NCBI RefSeq assembly: GCF_020531845.1
Contig: NZ_JAJAVF010000004.1
Location: 538,045-602,044, forward strand
Source: Methylobacillus methanolivorans
GTDB taxonomy: Bacteria; Pseudomonadota; Gammaproteobacteria; Burkholderiales; Methylophilaceae
Direction: 5' to 3'
Length of the DNA: 64,000 bases
In this document: positions 16,138-26,728 of the stretch, in pieces
Layout: each line of letters starts with the position of its first letter
Position numbering within the stretch: position 1 is the stretch's first letter
Program-made: the position numbers and the translations under genes
Notes under the pieces: model-generated
Databases searched by the model: none
The model's input: only the letters and a program-made list of their open reading frames with translations
What the model was told of the DNA's origin: nothing

Positions 16138-19100
16138 TGAAGAAGCGAGCAATTGCTATCGCCGTAAGCGTGATGATGAGTGGTGGAGCGTATGCAGAGT
16201 CGTTATTGATCAGTGATAGAGGCTACGCTGCGACCATGTTGCCAACCAAAGACAGGCCTACGCCTGACTTTGAGCAGGAAACCGGCAAACGTATCGATAA
16301 CAGCCGTGTGGATTTTCATGGTATGCCTGCACCAAGTGAACGTCAGGGGCCGACATCATATCCATTGCCCTCCGGCATCAGCAGTAGTGCGTTGGAACGC
16401 ATGCGGGCTGCTGCGGCTAATGTGCCGCAGGTAGAGCCACAGGTGTTCAGCCGACTGGTGGAAGATAATGGCGCTGCACGCTTTGAATCCGGCAAGGCCG
16501 ATCTCACCAGCAGCTCAATGGCTGAACTGGAACAATTGGCCGGACAATTGCAGGGCAAGCAGAATGTGCGTATCGACATTGCCGGGCATACCGATAGCCA
16601 GCGGTTGTCACTAAATGCCAAGAAGATTTTTGTTGATAACCAGGGCTTGTCTGAGGCGCGCTCGTTGGCAGTCGCTGCATTCCTCAAGCAAAAGCTCGGG
16701 CTGGAAGATAGTCAGTTCAGTATCCGCGGCTATGGCGAAAGCCAGCCGGTTGCCAGTAATGATAACCCGGCAGGTATGGCGCAAAATCGTCGCGTGATTA
16801 TTCGCGTCTGGTTTGACGAGCAGGAGATCATCCCGGCAGCACCAGTGGCTGTTGCGCCACCGGTGCGCAGTGCTTGCGAGGCAACAACTGTTGCCAAGCC
16901 GGGTGCGCCGTTCCGCATCAGTATTGATGGTGAGCCAGTGAGCCTTGAAGATGGCCCGCTGGAGGCTGATCGCCAGCGTTGTACCGATGTTGCGCTGGAA
17001 AAGGCTGATATCCAGGTGCGTTACGATAACCTCGCCACCCTGCCACAGATGAACGTGTGGAACACCACGCGTGGCGTGGTGCGCGGTGACGAAGCGCAAT
17101 TCCGCACCTGGGCGAATTACTTACCCTGGATCAAGCGAGCTGAAATCCGCGTGTTCATGCCGGGCCAGCAGCCACAGGAAAAACCGCTGGCAGTGTTGCC
17201 CGTGGATTGGAATGGCGTAACCAAATGGCAGGCCAAGGTCGAAGGCACCGGGCAGGTGATGTATCTGCTGCGTGTCTATGATGCCCAGGAGCGCTACGAT
17301 GAAACGGTGATGAAACCGCTGGAAATCCTTTCCCATGCCACGCCGCGTATCGAGAGCGACCTGCAACCCGGCAAGGAAGAGCTGATAGGTTATGGCGAAA
17401 ACAGCCTGAGCCTGCGCAATATCCCGGTCAAGGGTGGCACGGTGACGGTCAATGGCCGCTTCATTCAGCCTGGCCAGCGTATCGAGACCTTGGGTCTTAA
17501 CGTGCCAGTGGATGCTAATGGTCGCTTTGCCATCAAGCAGATCATGCCACCCGGCCCTAACAGCGTTGAGGTCAAGTTGGTGGAGGCTGATGGCGAGTTC
17601 ACCAGCTTCCGCCGTAATCTGAACATTGCCGATGACGACTGGTTCTATATTGCGGTTGGTGACATCACCGCAGGCAAGAACAATGTGCGTGGCCCAGCGC
17701 AACTGGTGACTGGCGATACTCAGCATTACGACGGCTCCAGCCATATTGATGGTCGTGGTGCGTTTTACGTCAAGGGAAAGGTCAAGGGAGAATACCTGCT
17801 GACGGCAGCGGCCGATACGCGCGAGCAGCCACTGGAGCACTTGTTCTCCAATTTCTCGTCTAAGGATCCGCGCTACCTGTTGCGCAATATCAACCCCGAC
17901 CTGTATTACCCGGTGTATGGCGATGACAGCACCACCGTGGATGATGCGCCAACGCAAGGCAAGTTCTACGTCAAGTTGGCACGTGGCGACTCGCACGTGA
18001 TGTGGGGTAACTTCAAGACCAGCTGGAGCGGCACCGAGCTATTGCAATACTCGCGAGGCCTCTATGGTGCCAATGCCAAGTATCGTTCTGACAGCACCAC
18101 CAAGTATGGCGAGAAAGCCACCACGGTAGATGCGTTTGCGGCTGACCCAGGTACCCTGGGTGCGCGTGACGAGTTCCGCGGCACTGGCGGTTCGCTCTAC
18201 TACTTGCGCAACCAGGCCCTGACCATGGGTTCTGAGCGTGTCTGGGTGGAAGTGCGTGACCGTGATTCTGGTCTGGTGATTGAGCGTAAATTGCTGACAC
18301 CTGCGCAGGATTATGAAATCAACTACCTGCAAGGCCGCATCGTCTTGAACGAGGCGTTGAGTTCAACCGGCGCTGCACCCAGCATGATCAGCACTGCCGC
18401 CATTAACGGCAATGAGCTCTACCTGGTGGCGAACTATGAATATGTACCTGGCCTGACCCGCGTGGATAATTTCTCCACCGGTGGCCGCGTCTCGCACTGG
18501 GTGAATGATTACCTGCAAATCGGTATCACTGGCTTCAAGCAGGGCCAGGGCTTGCTGGAGCAGAAGCTCAACGGCCTGGATGCAACAGTGCGCTATACCC
18601 CGGGCACCTTCATCAAGCTGGAGGCTGCACATTCCGAAGGTGCTGGCGCTGGGGCACAGACCTCGCTGGATGGCGGCTTTGCCTTCAATGGCCTCACCAC
18701 CAGTGGTGAGCCAGCCAAGGCATATCGTGTCGAGGCTTCGGTTGATTTTGCCGATGTGACCGATAAGGCCAAGGGTAAGGTGACGGCATACATGCAAAAC
18801 CGTGAGCGTGGTTTCTCCGGCCCAGGCCAGATCACCACGACAGGCGAGGCAGTTGAGCAGCATGGCTTCAAGGCTAACGTGCAAGTCTCCGACAATACCT
18901 TTGTCGATGCCAAGGGCGATGTACGCAAGGCCGATACGATAGACAGCACAGCGGTTGAAGTCGGGGTGCGTCAGCAGCTTAACTCTGAATGGCAGGCTGG
19001 TGTTGCCGTGCGTCAGGACGATCGCAACGTGCATGTCACCAACGCCAGCAGCGTGCTTTCGCGCAATGGTAACCGTACCGATGTGCAGGTGCGCATGGAT

Positions 19101-20345
19101 TACACCCCTGTGGATCACGATGCCGAGGTGGAAGACGGTCAGCCATTGCCAAAGAAGGATTGGGCTGCCTATGGCTATGTCCAGGGTACTGTGGCGCGAG
19201 ATGGTGAGCGCGAAGACAACAACCGTGCCGGGATGGGGATGAGCTGGCGCGTGAATGACCGCCTGAAGCTGATTGCCGAAGGCTCGCAGGGTAATCTCGG
19301 CCCCGGTGTGAAGATAGGCGCGGATTACCGCTTGTCTGATCGCAGCAACGCCTACACCAATTATCTGGTGGAAAATGAACGTCCGGACAATGCCTGGCGT
19401 GGCCGTCAGGGTAGCTGGGTGACGGGTAGCTCATATCGCGTCAGCGATGAAGTGCGCGTATTTGGCGAAACCCGCACCATGGATGGCTCTGGTGTGCAAA
19501 GCCTGGTCAATGCCTTTGGCCTGGATTATGCCGCCAACGATTTCTGGAATTTTGGCGTCAAGGGCGAGGCAGGCAAGGTGTCACATCCATTATCGGGCGA
19601 CATCAAGCGCAAGGCAGTGAGCTTCTCGGTGGCCTACAAGCGTGACAACACCAAATACAGCGGCAACCTGGAGTTCCGCGATGAAACCAGCAATGTCACG
19701 GGCGACCGCGACACCTGGCTGATCCGCAATACCTTTGGCCATCAGGCCACGCCAGAGTGGCGCTTGCTGGGTAAGCTCAACTGGTCGGTGTCCAACAACA
19801 GCCGTGGGGCATTCTATGACGGCGATTACCACGAAATTGTCACCGGTGCGGCATATCGCCCGATCGACAATGATCGCTGGAACACCTTGTTCAAGTACAC
19901 CAACTTTTACAACTTGCCGTCTCCTGGTCAAGTATCACCCTCTGGCTTTACTGCGGATTACGCGCAGCGTAGCCAAGTGTTGTCGGTGGATACCATCTAT
20001 GACGTCAAGCCATGGTTATCTCTGGGTGCCAAGTATGCCTTCCGCATTGGCGAGCTGAAGGATAGCAAGGTAGATGGCCAATGGTTCTCCAGTCGTGCTG
20101 ACCTCATGATCTTGCGTGCCGATTGGCATTTTGTGAAAGAGTGGGATGCCGTGGTCGAGTTGCGCAACCTGCGTGCAACCGAGGCAAAGGATTCGCGGGC
20201 TGGTGCATTGCTGGCGGTGTATAGGCATATGGCAGAGGGCGTCAAGGCGGGTGTGGGTTACAACTTCACCAACTACTCTGATGACCTGACTAACCTGTCT
20301 TACCGCAGCCGTGGCTTCTTCATCAACGTGATTGGCACGATGTAA
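16134..20345 (+). CDS. OmpA-domain outer-membrane protein with large C-terminal barrel
   Basis: This 1403-residue partner is coupled to the giant gene by an ATGA overlap. It has a signal peptide (ending GGAYA-ESLL) and an OmpA-like domain unusually near the N terminus (about 108-232: FESGKADLTSSSMAELEQL, DIAGHTDSQRL, GYGESQPVASND, QNRRVIIRVW). A long Ig-like and linker region follows to about residue 560, then a segment like SLYYLRNQALTMGSERVWVEVRDRDSG. About 600 residues of alternating polar/hydrophobic strands resemble a large outer-membrane barrel and end in GFFINVIGTM. In classical OmpA the barrel comes first, so the order is reversed. It likely anchors or exports the giant protein and ties it to peptidoglycan. 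That role is inference; no family name covers the whole protein to my knowledge. Confidence 0.82.
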   Translation: MMKKRAIAIAVSVMMSGGAYAESLLISDRGYAATMLPTKDRPTPDFEQETGKRIDNSRVDFHGMPAPSERQGPTSYPLPSGISSSALERMRAAAANVPQVEPQVFSRLVEDNGAARFESGKADLTSSSMAELEQLAGQLQGKQNVRIDIAGHTDSQRLSLNAKKIFVDNQGLSEARSLAVAAFLKQKLGLEDSQFSIRGYGESQPVASNDNPAGMAQNRRVIIRVWFDEQEIIPAAPVAVAPPVRSACEATTVAKPGAPFRISIDGEPVSLEDGPLEADRQRCTDVALEKADIQVRYDNLATLPQMNVWNTTRGVVRGDEAQFRTWANYLPWIKRAEIRVFMPGQQPQEKPLAVLPVDWNGVTKWQAKVEGTGQVMYLLRVYDAQERYDETVMKPLEILSHATPRIESDLQPGKEELIGYGENSLSLRNIPVKGGTVTVNGRFIQPGQRIETLGLNVPVDANGRFAIKQIMPPGPNSVEVKLVEADGEFTSFRRNLNIADDDWFYIAVGDITAGKNNVRGPAQLVTGDTQHYDGSSHIDGRGAFYVKGKVKGEYLLTAAADTREQPLEHLFSNFSSKDPRYLLRNINPDLYYPVYGDDSTTVDDAPTQGKFYVKLARGDSHVMWGNFKTSWSGTELLQYSRGLYGANAKYRSDSTTKYGEKATTVDAFAADPGTLGARDEFRGTGGSLYYLRNQALTMGSERVWVEVRDRDSGLVIERKLLTPAQDYEINYLQGRIVLNEALSSTGAAPSMISTAAINGNELYLVANYEYVPGLTRVDNFSTGGRVSHWVNDYLQIGITGFKQGQGLLEQKLNGLDATVRYTPGTFIKLEAAHSEGAGAGAQTSLDGGFAFNGLTTSGEPAKAYRVEASVDFADVTDKAKGKVTAYMQNRERGFSGPGQITTTGEAVEQHGFKANVQVSDNTFVDAKGDVRKADTIDSTAVEVGVRQQLNSEWQAGVAVRQDDRNVHVTNASSVLSRNGNRTDVQVRMDYTPVDHDAEVEDGQPLPKKDWAAYGYVQGTVARDGEREDNNRAGMGMSWRVNDRLKLIAEGSQGNLGPGVKIGADYRLSDRSNAYTNYLVENERPDNAWRGRQGSWVTGSSYRVSDEVRVFGETRTMDGSGVQSLVNAFGLDYAANDFWNFGVKGEAGKVSHPLSGDIKRKAVSFSVAYKRDNTKYSGNLEFRDETSNVTGDRDTWLIRNTFGHQATPEWRLLGKLNWSVSNNSRGAFYDGDYHEIVTGAAYRPIDNDRWNTLFKYTNFYNLPSPGQVSPSGFTADYAQRSQVLSVDTIYDVKPWLSLGAKYAFRIGELKDSKVDGQWFSSRADLMILRADWHFVKEWDAVVELRNLRATEAKDSRAGALLAVYRHMAEGVKAGVGYNFTNYSDDLTNLSYRSRGFFINVIGTM

Positions 20346-20354
20346 GGGTGATGC

Positions 20355-20747
20355 ATGCGGTTTGAACTGGATTATCTCCAGGAGCATGGTGTTACCCGGT
20401 TACAGGTATATGGTGTATTGAACCATGAAGCATATCAGCCCATGATCATGGCAGCCTTGGCTGATATGCAAGTGCACGGCACTGCTCAACTCATCGTTGA
20501 CCTGCGTCATGCCAGCCTAGGCATGAGTATGCAAGAAACGGTCAGCCTGCCGGAGATTAATCAGGCACTGGGGGTTTCTCTGGAGCAGAAGGTAGCCATC
20601 GTGATCACGGAGGCTAATCCCAAAGTCAACGGTGTGCGGCTATATGAAATTTTGGCGGCACACCGTGGCTATGACCACAAGCTGTTTACACGCTATCCGG
20701 CAGCCTTGCTATGGTTTATTGATCGCGAGCTTTACCAGGTGACTTAG
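20355..20747 (+). CDS. SpoIIAA/STAS-like small cytoplasmic protein
   Basis: This 130-residue protein has no signal peptide. The alternating strand-helix order (LDYLQEHGVTRLQVYGVLNHEAY, then TAQLIVDLRHASLGMS, KVAIVITEANPKVNGVRLYEIL) and the final LLWFIDREL suggest the STAS-type alpha/beta fold of the SpoIIAA-like family, though identity is low and I am not certain. It begins 9 bases after the barrel gene, on AAGGGTG, so it should be the third gene of the same operon. STAS proteins often act as regulators or as lipid- or nucleotide-binding modules. Why one follows a surface-protein pair is not clear. Confidence 0.65.
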   Translation: MRFELDYLQEHGVTRLQVYGVLNHEAYQPMIMAALADMQVHGTAQLIVDLRHASLGMSMQETVSLPEINQALGVSLEQKVAIVITEANPKVNGVRLYEILAAHRGYDHKLFTRYPAALLWFIDRELYQVT

Positions 20748-20776
20748 TGTCTGTTAGGTGTGTTTTGCTCAGTTAC

Positions 20777-20899
20777 TTAGCGTTGCTTGAACATATGGCT
20801 GACAAAGATCCTGGCAGACACTAGGCAGGCCAGGCTAGCTAGCCCGATAATTACCACCGCTAATAGGTCTGCGCCTGCGTATCCCCAAAAAGTCTGCAT
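20777..20899 (-). CDS. 40-residue single-helix membrane peptide
   Basis: A 40-codon frame runs from ATG at 20899 to TAA at 20777. It begins MQTFWGYAGADLL, has one clear membrane helix (LLAVVIIGLASLACLVSARIF) and ends in the basic tail HMFKQR. AGGAAGAAGC immediately before the ATG is a good ribosome site. It follows the winged-helix-like gene by 15 bases on the same strand, so it is probably the last gene of the DMT-transporter transcript. Small one-helix proteins beside transporters can be accessory subunits. I recognise no family, and it is below the size limit of many gene finders. Confidence 0.6.
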   Translation of the reverse strand: MQTFWGYAGADLLAVVIIGLASLACLVSARIFVSHMFKQR

Positions 20900-20914
20900 T
20901 GCTTCTTCCTTGTT

Positions 20915-21202
20915 TCAAGAGGTGGTGATCAAGCCGGTATCGTGCATGCGTTCTAGCCCAAAAGCGCTGAGCTGGTAGTGAAACGATAATATCTCCTGCC
21001 CGTGTTCACTCATCAACGCGGGGTGTTGTCGCTGTACCAGGCCTGCCGATGATAGTTCATCCAGGGCAATGCGCAGGCTATTGCGGGCGAACTGGTCGCT
21101 GAGCGAATAGCTTTGCATGGTGAGCGCCAGCAAGTGGGTATCGCGCATGCCGCCGAGATGATGCAGTTGCGTCAGGAGAAATCCCTTGAGGTATAGTTTC
21201 AT
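20915..21202 (-). CDS. small winged-helix-like protein, possible regulator
   Basis: This 95-residue protein has no membrane helix or signal. The pattern LLTQLHHLGGMRDTHLLALTM, then FARNSLRIALDELSSAGLVQR, then FHYQLSAFGLERMHD resembles helix-turn-helix, recognition helix and wing (the LDELxxAGLV...YxLxxxGLE layout seen in PadR/MarR-like domains). I cannot place it in a named family. It lies 30 bases after the DMT transporter and before the 40-residue peptide on the same strand. It is the only candidate DNA-binding protein in the trimethylamine region, so it could recognise the ACTCC dyads there. That is speculation from position. The ribosome site is weak. Confidence 0.55.
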   Translation of the reverse strand: MKLYLKGFLLTQLHHLGGMRDTHLLALTMQSYSLSDQFARNSLRIALDELSSAGLVQRQHPALMSEHGQEILSFHYQLSAFGLERMHDTGLITTS

Positions 21203-21232
21203 GGTTTGGTTTTGCTGGGTATGGCGATTGGT

Positions 21233-22285
21233 TTAATGTTCACGTAGTTTTGCCACGCTTTCTGCCGATTCGCTGAACATCACAAAGCTGCCTCCGACCG
21301 TGAGCACTAGCCCCAGCAGGAAATACCAGGGCGGGATCTGCAAGGTAAACATGGCAATGAATATCAGCGCAAACACGGCATAGAGGTTGCCAATGGCCTC
21401 GCCCCGCCCAACGCCAATCAGGCTAAAGCTCTTATAAAACGCAGTGTAGCAATAGGCATGGCAGGCCGAGGCCAGGGTAATCCACAATAGCGCCGCCGGG
21501 TTGGTGAGCGTATCGTGCAACAGGCTCATGATTGGCAACGAGGTAAACAGCGCCAGCGCTGGCAATATCAACGCTCCCCAAAACAGGATTTCAAACGTGA
21601 AACGGCAGTGGATGCCTACGTCCGGGTCGGTGACGTCCATCGCCCTGGCGGCAACTGCGCCTTCCGTGCCCCAGCCAATGGCCGACATTACGCCACCCAG
21701 ATAGCCCAACCACAGTTGGTTGTTATCCGCTCCCACTTCAGTGAACAAACCAGGGCCATAGACCACCAAGCCACCCATCATGATGACGGCCATGCCCAGT
21801 GCCGTGCGGCCAGAAATCTTTTCGCGGTACCACAAGCGTGCCACCACCGCGCCGATCACTGGGTAAAACAAAGAGCTGACGGCGGCAAATACTGGCCCGA
21901 CAAAGCCCATTGCCATATAGGAACCAAAAATGGCCATGGGGCCGCCGCACAGGGAGGCCAGGGCATACCATTTTGAAATCCTGCGAAAGCGCACGATGGT
22001 GCGTCCATAATCACGCACTTTGCCCAACACCAGATTCCACACGAGCAGGAATATGAAGACGGCGATAGCGTGTATCCAGGTCATGACCGATGTGGCTGTC
22101 AGCCTGAGGGCAAGCTGGTGTTCACCAATGTCGGCATATGGCGTTTCATACCATAGCGCAGTACCCGGCACATACCATGCACCCCATAGAACGGCTGTCC
22201 ACAAGGCCCACATAAATCCCCAGCGCTGGTTGCGTGCGTAATGCCTGTGCAGGGCATCTGGCAGGTGTGAGGCAGTGTATTCCAT
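21233..22285 (-). CDS. EamA/DMT-superfamily transporter
   Basis: This 350-residue protein has about ten membrane helices in two EamA-like halves, for example LCGGPMAIFGSYMAMGFVG followed by PVIGAVVARLWYREKISGRTALGMAVIMMGGLVV, typical of drug/metabolite transporters. The N terminus (GFMWALWTAVLWGAWYVPG) and an inserted loop near residue 200 are less usual. It is divergent from the APC permease of the trimethylamine cluster, and an ACTCC/GGAGT dyad lies 76 bases upstream of its start. A role in handling methylated amines or their products is plausible, but the substrate cannot be read from the sequence. The two small genes after it are probably cotranscribed. Confidence 0.82.
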   Translation of the reverse strand: MEYTASHLPDALHRHYARNQRWGFMWALWTAVLWGAWYVPGTALWYETPYADIGEHQLALRLTATSVMTWIHAIAVFIFLLVWNLVLGKVRDYGRTIVRFRRISKWYALASLCGGPMAIFGSYMAMGFVGPVFAAVSSLFYPVIGAVVARLWYREKISGRTALGMAVIMMGGLVVYGPGLFTEVGADNNQLWLGYLGGVMSAIGWGTEGAVAARAMDVTDPDVGIHCRFTFEILFWGALILPALALFTSLPIMSLLHDTLTNPAALLWITLASACHAYCYTAFYKSFSLIGVGRGEAIGNLYAVFALIFIAMFTLQIPPWYFLLGLVLTVGGSFVMFSESAESVAKLREH

Positions 22286-22360
22286 GGGTGAGTGTTCAGT
22301 ATCCAGGGTGGCGATGGCAGATGTTGGCCATGGTAATCAGCTATGTGGGTGAGTTGCCAT

Positions 22361-22379
22361 ACTCCTTGTGGAGTACTCC
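22361..22379. promoter_or_regulatory. ACTCC-TTGT-GGAGT-ACTCC operator-like repeat
   Basis: There are three ACTCC half-sites: a perfect inverted pair with 4-base spacing, and a second perfect palindrome GGAGTACTCC sharing the middle half-site. It lies upstream of the DMT transporter. Related dyads precede the APC permease and tmd. Confidence 0.5.
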
Positions 22380-22447
22380 AGGTTGCTGATGTATCAAGAA
22401 AATACCGGTGAGTCTGGTGAGAGTGGCTGGGTGTGAGTGACTACCCA

Positions 22448-22477
22448 CTATGGAGTAATCCGTAGGGAGAATTGTGG
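22448..22477. promoter_or_regulatory. operator-like dyad before the APC permease
   Basis: CTATGGA-GTAA-TCCGTAG is a near-perfect dyad, followed by GGGAGAATTGTGG. The block TCCGTAGGGAGAATTGTGG matches the tmd upstream block CCCTAAGGAGAATTGTAG at 15 of 18 positions. Confidence 0.5.
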
Positions 22478-22577
22478 GCGATGGCTCAACAGGATGAAAT
22501 GCATTCCATTGTGGCTTGGTATGCCATGCTGGAATCGCATGGGCAAGCGACAGGACATTTGACTAAGGGGAATCAAA

Positions 22578-24275
22578 GTGAACAGTAATCCATCTGTAGA
22601 TGCTATTTCCGCCGATTTATCCGGCGATGTGGTAGCCGCCCAGAATTCCACCCTGCTGCGCAAGATCGGCTGGCAGGGGGCATTCTGGGTGGCGAGTGGG
22701 GTGCCTGCCCTGGTGTTGTTCTCCATCGGGGCGATTGCGGCCACGGTGGGCAAGCCATCGTGGCTGGTGTGGATGTTGTCGATTAGTTTCGGTTTTATCC
22801 AGGCGTTTACCTATGCCGAGATTGCCGGCCTGTTTCCGCACAAGTCTGGTGGTGCATCGGTGTATGGCGCAGTGGCCTGGGTGCGCTACAGCAAATTTAT
22901 TGCGCCGGTGTCGGTGTGGTGTAACTGGTTTGCCTGGTCGCCGGTGCTGGCGATAGGCTCGGGGCTGGCAGCGGGTTATATCCTCAATGCTATGTTCCCG
23001 CCAGATGCCGTGATCAATACCTGGCAGATCACCTTGCTTGATCTCAGCTTCATCAAGTCCGACCTGGCCTTGCGTATCAATGCCACCTTCATTGTCGGTG
23101 CTGCGGTGTTGCTGTCAGTGTTTGGGGTACAGCACGGAGGCATTCTGCGTTCTGCACGTGTGACCATGGTCTTGGGTATTACTGCCTTGATCCCATTGAT
23201 GCTGATCGGGCTGATTCCCATCATCACTGGTGATGTTGCCCAGCTGAATTTCCTGCCTATCGCACCATTGTCCTATGACGATGCAGGCAACGTGGTGGAC
23301 GGCTTGTGGGGCATAGAGGGCTGGAAGCTGATGGCTGGTGGCTTGTTCATTGCTGCCTGGTCAACCTATGGCTTCGAGACATCAGTGTGCTATACACGCG
23401 AATTCAAGAATCCCAAGAGCGATACCTTCAAAGCCATTTTCTATTCAGGCCTGTTATGTATTGCCGTCTTTACTCTTGTGCCGATTGCGTTCCAGGCTCA
23501 CCTTGGGTTGGGCCACTTGGTGACGCCCGCCGTGTTGGATGCAGCAGGGAATGTGGTGACGCCGGCTGTCTATGATGGCATGCTGGCCCCGGAAATCTAC
23601 AGTGGTATGGGCGTGGCTGCTGCGCTTTCCGACATGATTGGTGGTGGCAAGGTCATCGGTAATATCCTCATGATCATGCTGGTGCTGGCGCTGATGCTCT
23701 CCATCATGACCTCCATGGCGGGTTCTTCACGCACCTTGTACCAGGCTTCTGTCGATGGTTGGTTGCCCAAGTACCTGTCCCGCGTTAACGAGCATGGCGC
23801 ACCAACGCCAGCCATGTGGACAGACCTGTGCTTTAACCTGGTATTACTGCTGATGTCAGACTATGTGTTCGTGCTGGCCGCATCCAATGTGGGCTACATC
23901 ATCTTCAACTTCCTCAACCTCAATTCTGGCTGGATACACCGTCTGGATCGGCCAGATTGGCTACGCCCCTACAAGGCACCTACCATTCTGCTGGCACTGG
24001 GCACCATGCTGAGCTTCGTCAACCTGGCGCTGATGGGCCTTGGAGCTGATATCTGGGGTGATGGCACATTGAAGACAGGCTTGTTCTTTGCCTCACTCAT
24101 CATCCCGGTCTTTATCTTCCGGCATTACTTCCAGGATAAGGGACAGTTCCCCAAAGCCATGTTGGAGGATATGTATATCGCCAATGACGATGGTGGTGGT
24201 AAGCGTGCGGGTGTGTTGCCTTACCTAGCATTGATTGCAGGTGTGCTGGTGGTGGCCTTCTTCCATAGCCTCTAA
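22578..24275 (+). CDS. APC-superfamily permease, candidate trimethylamine or methylamine importer
   Basis: This 565-residue protein has about 12-14 membrane helices. The first helix region (WVASGVPALVLFSIGAIAATVG), the second (FIQAFTYAEIAGLFPHKSGGASVYGA) and WSTYGFETSVCYTREFKNP are characteristic of amino-acid/polyamine/organocation permeases. TSMAGSSRTLYQASVDGWLP is the usual APC motif near helix 8. It is longer than the usual 450-500 residues because of loops around 215-235 and 315-340. It sits directly upstream of tmd on the same strand, shares an operator-like upstream block with tmd, and ends in its own terminator. Import of a cationic methylated amine fits the context; the substrate is inferred. 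Confidence 0.85.
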   Translation: MNSNPSVDAISADLSGDVVAAQNSTLLRKIGWQGAFWVASGVPALVLFSIGAIAATVGKPSWLVWMLSISFGFIQAFTYAEIAGLFPHKSGGASVYGAVAWVRYSKFIAPVSVWCNWFAWSPVLAIGSGLAAGYILNAMFPPDAVINTWQITLLDLSFIKSDLALRINATFIVGAAVLLSVFGVQHGGILRSARVTMVLGITALIPLMLIGLIPIITGDVAQLNFLPIAPLSYDDAGNVVDGLWGIEGWKLMAGGLFIAAWSTYGFETSVCYTREFKNPKSDTFKAIFYSGLLCIAVFTLVPIAFQAHLGLGHLVTPAVLDAAGNVVTPAVYDGMLAPEIYSGMGVAAALSDMIGGGKVIGNILMIMLVLALMLSIMTSMAGSSRTLYQASVDGWLPKYLSRVNEHGAPTPAMWTDLCFNLVLLLMSDYVFVLAASNVGYIIFNFLNLNSGWIHRLDRPDWLRPYKAPTILLALGTMLSFVNLALMGLGADIWGDGTLKTGLFFASLIIPVFIFRHYFQDKGQFPKAMLEDMYIANDDGGGKRAGVLPYLALIAGVLVVAFFHSL

Positions 24276-24305
24276 ACCACGATCTTACTGATAACTTGAC
24301 CAGTG

Positions 24306-24333
24306 CGGGCCGCATTATTGCGGCCCGTTTTTT
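24306..24333 (+). terminator. Rho-independent terminator after the APC permease
   Basis: CGGGCCGCA-TTAT-TGCGGCCCG is a perfect 9-bp GC-rich stem followed by six T residues. It separates permease transcription from tmd. Confidence 0.92.
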
Positions 24334-24363
24334 ATTTAATTCAATGGCTTAATTTATTTTGGT

Positions 24364-24398
24364 ACTCCGTAGGTGGTAAGCCCTAAGGAGAATTGTAG
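24364..24398. promoter_or_regulatory. operator-like dyad before tmd
   Basis: CTCCGTAGG and CCTAAGGAG form an inverted repeat with one mismatch and an 8-base centre, followed by AATTGTAG. It shares its right half with the block before the APC permease and its ACTCC end with the site before the DMT transporter. Confidence 0.5.
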
Positions 24399-24453
24399 CC
24401 ATCCTGCCGCTCATGAAGAATTCAACCTACAACAAGACATAACCCATGTTTAA

Positions 24454-26661
<2,208 letters not shown>

Positions 26662-26669
26662 TAACGCGC

Positions 26670-26693
26670 GCCGGGGAGGTCACCCTCTCCGGC
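26670..26693 (+). terminator. intercistronic hairpin between tmd and the Fe-S protein
   Basis: GCCGGGGAG and CTCTCCGGC form a 9-bp stem (one G-T pair) around GTCACC, 8 bases after the tmd stop. There is no T run. It probably caps or attenuates the transcript so that tmd is made in excess over the downstream genes. Confidence 0.5.
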
Positions 26694-26728
26694 ATTTGCC
26701 CATCACCTTTTTCTTCATCGAGACTGCT

